The position numbers and the translations under genes are program-made. Under the pieces are notes generated by a model. The model was not told the DNA's origin, did no database searches, and saw only the letters and a list, made by a program, of their open reading frames with translations. Below are positions 59,593 through 64,000 of a DNA stretch of 64,000 bases, piece after piece. The DNA comes from an uncultured Bacilli bacterium. Its GTDB lineage: Bacteria > Bacillota_I > Bacilli_A > RF39 > UBA660. The first letter of the stretch is position 1. The number at the start of each line of letters is the position of its first letter. The stretch covers positions 191,342 through 255,341 of the forward strand of contig CAJTLN010000004.1 of assembly GCA_910577505.1 (NCBI GenBank). Direction: 5' to 3'.

Positions 59593-60228
59593 TTATTTAT
59601 TTAATCCATAAGATTCTATTTCCAAATCAGCAATCTTACTTTCTTTAGCATACTTTACAAGTAAATGTGCTTCATAAGTTGCTAAACTTCTCCCACTATT
59701 CCAAGAACTATCAGATAAAAACCAATTATCTCTATCACTAAATCCATCTTTAGAACCAACCAAAGTAACTTCTAAATTAGGACATTTTAAATTTAATATT
59801 CCTAAACATCTTTTCAGATGAAATTCACTTGTTACAACTATTATATTATCAAGGCTCTCTAACTCTGAGCCAATAATTTCTAATGCATTATCTACATTTT
59901 CAAATGAATTATTAGATTTGTCATCTACTAAAATATCTTCTTCTTTAACACCAAGTTGTAAAGCTAACTTTTTCATCTTTATTGCTTCCGCTTCATTTGA
60001 ATTATCTTGATTACTAACTCCATTAACTCCACCCATAAAAATCAGTTTCTTAACACGTTCATTATTATATAAATTAACAGCAGTAGTTACTCTTTCTTTA
60101 ATGAGCATACTATTTCCAAATACTAATCCATACTTAGCACTTCTCAAATCATCTTCTATACCATCATATACAATTTTATCTATATCATTATCACTTAAAT
60201 TACTATCATCTATTAAAGTTAACTTCAT
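59593..60228 (-). CDS. YdcF/DUF218 family protein
   Basis: About 211 residues. KYGLVFGNSMLIKERVTTAV, KKLIFMGGVNG, EAEAIKMKKLALQLGVKEEDILVDD (in parts: EAEAIKMKKLAL and EEDILVDDKS), NSFENVDNAL and IIVVTSEFHLKRCLGIL are the DUF218 (ElyC/SanA/YdcF) pattern, with conserved Asp/Ser and the FHxxR motif. No membrane anchor here, so it is the cytoplasmic YdcF type, linked to S-adenosylmethionine binding. Start ATG 60228 follows AGAGAGGTG; the frame extends 11 codons upstream. Confidence 0.85.
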   Translation of the reverse strand: MKLTLIDDSNLSDNDIDKIVYDGIEDDLRSAKYGLVFGNSMLIKERVTTAVNLYNNERVKKLIFMGGVNGVSNQDNSNEAEAIKMKKLALQLGVKEEDILVDDKSNNSFENVDNALEIIGSELESLDNIIVVTSEFHLKRCLGILNLKCPNLEVTLVGSKDGFSDRDNWFLSDSSWNSGRSLATYEAHLLVKYAKESKIADLEIESYGLNK

Positions 60229-60259
60229 ATTTAACACCTCTCTTAAAATTATATCATAC

Positions 60260-60292
60260 AAAAAGAACTAATCATTACTTAGTTCTCTTTAA
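60260..60292 (-). terminator. Terminator after the duplicated Nudix gene
   Basis: GAACTAA, 7-nt loop, TTAGTTC then U5 on the minus strand, over the gene's last codons. Confidence 0.7.
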
Positions 60293-61504
60293 TTTAACTA
60301 ATTCAGCTAACTTTTCACAATATACTTCATAATATAACTTATCTTCATTACTTAGTTTATCTATTACTTCACTCACTTGTCTATAACTTAATGTATCAGC
60401 AGAATTTAATTCCCTAGTAGTTTCAAATACTAAAGCATTTATAAATTCATTAGTATCTCTATTATACATTTTATTTCCAGACATTCGTAAAGCCAATCTA
60501 ATATCATCTTTACTAACTTCAAATGAAGTAGCAATCAAGTCTTCAAAGCTCTCCCCTACAGATTGAATTCTTTTAGGCAACGTTACTTTACCATCAATCT
60601 CTTCAACTAAAATTCTATCATCTTGTACTGACATTAATACACTCTTATCAACTAATCTAGGAAATATGTCTCTAATTCTTTCATCTAATGAATTATTTAA
60701 AAATTCTAAATATCCTTGTACTTTAGCTAAAACTAAAGCTTGTTCAGGACTTAATGAATATAAGTAATCAACAAAATTCATATTTCCAACTTCAGGTAAT
60801 TCAATATCTGGAATTAATTGTTGATGAATAATTGGTACGTCTCCATTCAAATACATTCTACATATTTCAATAAAATCTTTTTCATGTTTTTCTTCATCAT
60901 TTAAACTATCTAAAAATGATAATGGTTTAAAAAACACTTGTTTAGATTCATAATCTTTTCTTAAAACTCCACTACAATCGCTTAAATATCCAATATGTAA
61001 AGCCGTATTATTAACAACCACATCGCCATTAGGATAACTATTTCTTCTAGATAATCCTGATACTTCACAAACATCTATTATTCTTTCTTTATCAAGTAAT
61101 AAACCAGTTTCTTCATAACATTCACGAATAGCAACATCAGTTAACTCTTCACCAAGTTCTTGACATCCACCACTAAATCCATATTTACCATTATCCATTC
61201 TTTGTTGTACTAGTATATTATTATCTTCATCTAAAAGTATTAAAGCAGCACCATCTTGTAATAAAGGAAATCTATGTCTAATCTTCGGCATTAAACTTAT
61301 TCTTAAAAATACTGGATATCCAATAATACCACTAAGTGCAATTACTTCATCCTTATCTAATTGTAGTAAAATATTAACTAATATTTCATGAATTTCTACT
61401 TCTTTATCAAAAGTATTTCCATATTTTTTAAAATAATCTCTTAAAAAGATTTTCTCTTCTTCACTACCATTATGAATTATTCTTTTTATTTCTTCTATAT
61501 TCAT
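60275..61504 (-). CDS. Tandem-duplicated Nudix hydrolase
   Basis: 409 residues in two similar halves. Half 1 (to about 225): a helical lead-in (KDEVIALSGIIGYPVFLRI), RHRFPLLQDGAALILLDEDN and a complete Nudix box GGCQELGEELTDVAIRECYE followed by ETGLL. Half 2 (about 250-390): SPEQALVLAKVQGYLEFLNN, RDIFPRLVDKSVLMSVQDDR, and a degenerate box (GKVTLPKRIQSVGESFEDLI) in which the REUxEE residues are gone. Probably one active and one regulatory or structural Nudix domain. It lies 11 bp before the SPASM gene and is in the same unit. Confidence 0.82.
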   Translation of the reverse strand: MNIEEIKRIIHNGSEEEKIFLRDYFKKYGNTFDKEVEIHEILVNILLQLDKDEVIALSGIIGYPVFLRISLMPKIRHRFPLLQDGAALILLDEDNNILVQQRMDNGKYGFSGGCQELGEELTDVAIRECYEETGLLLDKERIIDVCEVSGLSRRNSYPNGDVVVNNTALHIGYLSDCSGVLRKDYESKQVFFKPLSFLDSLNDEEKHEKDFIEICRMYLNGDVPIIHQQLIPDIELPEVGNMNFVDYLYSLSPEQALVLAKVQGYLEFLNNSLDERIRDIFPRLVDKSVLMSVQDDRILVEEIDGKVTLPKRIQSVGESFEDLIATSFEVSKDDIRLALRMSGNKMYNRDTNEFINALVFETTRELNSADTLSYRQVSEVIDKLSNEDKLYYEVYCEKLAELVKLKRTK

Positions 61505-61515
61505 AGCAACCTCTA

Positions 61516-62517
61516 TTATCTAATTTTCTTTTTTGTAAATACATCAACTTCTAAATTTTCATGTCCACAACTCATTGCACATCCACCACCACAAAGACTT
61601 AGCATTTCACAACTTTGGCAATCTTCTGGTAAATAACTTTTTGCTCTAAATTTATCTAATATCTCAGAATGATTCCATATGTATTGTGGCTCAGTTTCTA
61701 ATACATTTCCTAATGTATATTTAGAACTCATTGCACATCTAGATAAGTTACCATCCATATCACATGCAGCTGTTGTAAATCCCCACTCACATCTACCTAA
61801 ATATTGATGTAATTCTTCTGGTATTAAGCAGAAAGGAAATGCATCTACTATAACAGATTTAACACCTAATTCTTCATTAATTCTAGCAATATTTCTAAAA
61901 CCTTCAATTACTTGCTCAATTGTAAGTTTATTTTGAAATTCCTTACCACGATAGAAAGGTGCTATTCTTTGAATTAATAAATAATCTATATTTAATCCTC
62001 TATCCAATAATCTACATATAGTTTCATAAAATAAATTATAATTATGAGACATTAAGTTCATAACAATTCCTAGTTTTTGATTTTCATTTCTCATTCCATC
62101 ATAAGTAAGTAAACGTGATAAAACATTCTCATAATCTTCCTGACCACAAAATCTATTATGCATTTCTACAGTTGGACCATGAACAGTCCATTCAAGCGAA
62201 CTAACATAAGGTGCGATTCTCTCCAAACTACTATTTTTATAATCATGTGTATTAGATAAAACAGGTACATCTAATCCTAGACTATAAGCATATTTAATTA
62301 TCTCCTCAATTTGTGAATGTTCAGCTGGATTACCACCAACTAAATTCAATTCTCTAACCCCTGCTGCTTGTAATCTTGAAATAATAGTTCTTAAAGTTTG
62401 TAAATCTCCTTCTCTAACAACTTGATCTTTACACGTTGCATAACACATCGGACATCTATGACTACAATCATTTGTAACATGTAAAGCAACGGATTCTAAT
62501 TTATATTCTTCTGCCAT
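61516..62517 (-). CDS. Radical SAM/SPASM protein
   Basis: 333 residues. The radical SAM cluster motif HVTNDCSHRCPMCYATC has CxxxCxxC (near 18-25). The rest of the barrel includes LNLVGGNPAEH and VLSNTHD. The C-terminal SPASM region has CEWGFTTAACDMDGNLSRCA and CQSCEMLSLCGGGCAMSC for auxiliary clusters. Such enzymes mature peptides or protein cofactors; I looked for a short Cys-rich or leader-type peptide ORF next door and did not find one. Adjacent to two Nudix genes, so a small-molecule role is also possible. Confidence 0.87.
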   Translation of the reverse strand: MAEEYKLESVALHVTNDCSHRCPMCYATCKDQVVREGDLQTLRTIISRLQAAGVRELNLVGGNPAEHSQIEEIIKYAYSLGLDVPVLSNTHDYKNSSLERIAPYVSSLEWTVHGPTVEMHNRFCGQEDYENVLSRLLTYDGMRNENQKLGIVMNLMSHNYNLFYETICRLLDRGLNIDYLLIQRIAPFYRGKEFQNKLTIEQVIEGFRNIARINEELGVKSVIVDAFPFCLIPEELHQYLGRCEWGFTTAACDMDGNLSRCAMSSKYTLGNVLETEPQYIWNHSEILDKFRAKSYLPEDCQSCEMLSLCGGGCAMSCGHENLEVDVFTKKKIR

Positions 62518-62584
62518 AACTAAATCCCCCTAAACATTAAAAGTATTATATTATCATTATAATAATTATTCAACTTTTCATCCA

Positions 62585-63115
62585 CTACTTCATAACTTTC
62601 TTTATATCATTAAGTAATCTTAATCTCTCTTTTGTAAATACTGTTGTTGTATCTCCTTTTTCTATCAATTCTATTATGTAATCAACATTAAACCATTTAA
62701 CTTCAGATAATTCTTCCTCTTGAATAACAAATTCATCCTCTTTTTTATTTGTAACTAAATAATAAAAATAAGCAATATGTGAATTTTTTTCTTTAATATT
62801 AATTTCTCTTTCTGTAAATGTATGTAATTCATCTACAGTTACATCTAATCCTATTTCTTCTTTTATTTCTCTAATTGTTGCATTTTCTAAACTTTCTCCA
62901 CTATCAACATGTCCGGCACACAATCCCCATTTACCTGGATTAAATCTTTTATTCATACTTCTTTTTTGCAACAATATTTCATTATTACTATTAATAACAA
63001 AACAAGCTATTTCATTATGTAATAAATTTCTATCATGAGCTATTTCTTTTTCTAAAACTTCACCAGTAAAATTACCATTTTCATCAACTATATTAATAAA
63101 TTCCATCTTACTCAC
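62585..63115 (-). CDS. Nudix hydrolase (IPP isomerase-like type)
   Basis: 176 residues. IVDENGNFTGEVLEKEIAHD and LLHNEIACFVINSNNEILLQ are the start typical of Idi-like/YfcD Nudix proteins. The Nudix box is GHVDSGESLENATIREIKEE followed by IGL. It lacks the extra Cys/His of true IPP isomerases as far as I can see, so a hydrolase is likelier. It overlaps the methyltransferase gene by 8 bp. Confidence 0.88.
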   Translation of the reverse strand: MSKMEFINIVDENGNFTGEVLEKEIAHDRNLLHNEIACFVINSNNEILLQKRSMNKRFNPGKWGLCAGHVDSGESLENATIREIKEEIGLDVTVDELHTFTEREINIKEKNSHIAYFYYLVTNKKEDEFVIQEEELSEVKWFNVDYIIELIEKGDTTTVFTKERLRLLNDIKKVMK

Positions 63116-63749
63116 CCTTTACAACTTTTACTTCAAATAGTCTTTTCTCTTTACTATATTCTTCTTCAGCTCTAATCATCGAAGTTTTTCTATATTCTAC
63201 TTTTCCAACTATTGAAAAATAATTTTCTATATCTTTTTCATCAAAAAATCTCTTAGTATAATCTCCTTCAAAATAAAAATGATGTTCTACTTCTTCACCT
63301 TCACAAGCACCAAAATTATAGTCATCAACTCTAGCAACACGAGCTAATAAAACTCCATCTTGTTTTAAGATTCTTTTAATCTCTTTCATTATATTTTTTG
63401 TTACTTTGTCATCAAAATAATGTAAGCATAAATCAGCAATTACAATTGAATACGAACCATCTTGCAAAGGAAAATCGTTTAATAAATTTATATTCATCGT
63501 TTTAACATTTCCAATATTATCATTAATATTATTTAAAGCTTCTTCTGAAAAATCAGCGGCTACTACTTTAAAATTTCTTTCTTTTAAATATAATGTATTA
63601 GCTCCTAATCCACATCCCAAATCTAAAATAGTACTATCTTTATATTTATCCAAAATATCTTTATAATCATCTAGCCAATTATCATATACTGGAACACTTG
63701 CTCTTTTTTTTGACCAATTATTCCACATATCTAAATATCCATTGTTCAT
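63108..63749 (-). CDS. Class I SAM-dependent methyltransferase
   Basis: 213 residues. DLGCGLGANTLYLKERNFKV (near 44-63) is motif I of the Rossmann-like fold, followed by VVAADFSEEALNNI (acidic loop) and YSIVIADLCLHYF (motif IV position). No RNA- or DNA-binding extension is seen; size and layout match TehB/UbiE-like small-molecule enzymes. Substrate unknown. First gene of the unit with Nudix and SPASM genes downstream. Confidence 0.88.
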   Translation of the reverse strand: MNNGYLDMWNNWSKKRASVPVYDNWLDDYKDILDKYKDSTILDLGCGLGANTLYLKERNFKVVAADFSEEALNNINDNIGNVKTMNINLLNDFPLQDGSYSIVIADLCLHYFDDKVTKNIMKEIKRILKQDGVLLARVARVDDYNFGACEGEEVEHHFYFEGDYTKRFFDEKDIENYFSIVGKVEYRKTSMIRAEEEYSKEKRLFEVKVVKGE

Positions 63750-63770
63750 AAAATCACCTATAAATAATTA

Positions 63771-63804
63771 TAACAAAAAAGATATTTAGAAAAAACTAAA
63801 TATC
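63771..63804 (-). terminator. Terminator after the Rpn-like gene
   Basis: GATATTTAG, A-rich loop, CTAAATATC (63781-63804), with a T6 tail on the minus strand. Confidence 0.75.
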
Positions 63805-63812
63805 TTCAATTA

Positions 63813-64000
63813 TTATGATAATAATTCATCTATTTCATCTATAGATAAACCTTTTTCTTTTAACTTAGAAATAATATTTTCTCTTTCTTCTTTTTTGCCT
63901 TCTTGTAATCCTTCTGCTCTTCCTTCTTCTCGACCTTCCTTAAGGCCTTCTTCTCGGCCTTCTTGAAGTCCCTGTCTTTTACATTCTTCTTTCCATGCTA
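63813..64000 (-). CDS. C-terminal tail of an Rpn/PDDEXK-type nuclease, 5' end beyond window
   Basis: Open frame from the window edge to TAA at 63813-63815. The visible 62 residues are a run of EGREEG, LKEGREEG and AEGLQEG units then IISKLKEKGLSIDEIDELLS. This repetitive charged tail followed by a short helical end is the C-terminus of Rpn-family recombination-promoting nuclease/putative transposase proteins. Catalytic part not visible. A real transposon end is not seen. Confidence 0.7.
   Translation of the reverse strand, partial: AWKEECKRQGLQEGREEGLKEGREEGRAEGLQEGKKEERENIISKLKEKGLSIDEIDELLS

Noticed and set aside
61516..62584. RiPP cluster around the SPASM radical SAM gene
   Set aside because: No precursor-like small ORF or transporter nearby; Nudix and methyltransferase neighbours fit small-molecule work equally well.
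63813..64000. GAAGGC-rich direct repeats as a DNA repeat array
   Set aside because: They encode the EGREEG-type tail of an Rpn-like protein and stay in frame.

Overview
The window is strongly AT-rich, with many TATAAT-type promoters at 16-18 bp spacing, Gram-positive Shine-Dalgarno sites and U-tailed terminators. TAA, TAG and TGA all act as stops, so this is the standard bacterial code and not the mycoplasma code. TagO, an LCP ligase, an LtaS-like synthase, a UgtP-like glycolipid synthase, and a cohesin/dockerin pair point to a low-GC Gram-positive (Bacillota). My inference is an uncultivated, probably gut-associated member of the Bacilli/Erysipelotrichia/RF39 side; I cannot name a species.

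1-17.1 kb is cell envelope. On the minus strand a TagO-type initiator is followed by GT2, a Wzy-like polymerase/ligase, GT4, GT2, a PRPP synthetase and a GT4 cut by the window edge. Upstream lie a membrane-anchored cohesin-like protein and a secreted glucosaminidase with a C-terminal dockerin. An LCP ligase and a metallophosphoesterase run on the plus strand, and an LtaS-like enzyme follows on the minus strand. A tRNA-Gly(GCC) separates this from the rest.

17.4-37.4 kb is a mosaic of mostly minus-strand accessory genes: a short UvrA-like protein behind a tiny leader ORF and terminator; a chloramphenicol acetyltransferase-like enzyme; a 2-hydroxyacid dehydrogenase; an inositol phosphatase; an odd PtsI-like protein; Nudix, metallo-beta-lactamase and histidine-phosphatase proteins; a PurA homologue carrying Ser at the catalytic Asp position; and a reductase/deoxyribosyltransferase fusion. 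Two related small structured RNAs (25.1 and 34.4 kb) lie here. The first runs convergently to a 29-residue hydrophobic ORF.

37.4-40.2 kb makes glycolipid (UgtP-like synthase, deacetylase, flippase-like protein). 40.4-50.8 kb is the most coherent undescribed unit. Four copies of a 19-bp palindrome (ATGYGTATTTTATACRCAT) sit in the promoters of a five-gene operon (coiled-coil protein, Gfo/Idh oxidoreductase, P-loop kinase, MiaB-like radical SAM, nucleotidyltransferase), of an RlmN/Cfr-like radical SAM gene, and of a divergent pair: a radical SAM-HD gene and a folate ECF transporter. The transporter also has a THF riboswitch.

50.8-64 kb holds large unknown proteins, four paralogous coiled-coil proteins behind what looks like a yybP-ykoY manganese riboswitch, a CYTH protein, a YdcF-like protein, a duplicated Nudix protein, a radical SAM/SPASM protein, another Nudix protein, a methyltransferase and the tail of an Rpn-like nuclease. 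Two genes (27.9-28.6 and 49.8-50.8 kb) are each broken by one in-frame stop.

No CRISPR array, rRNA, IS element or prophage was seen. All calls come from reading the sequence, with no database search. Start codons were moved downstream of the longest open frame wherever a Shine-Dalgarno site clearly marks an internal ATG.
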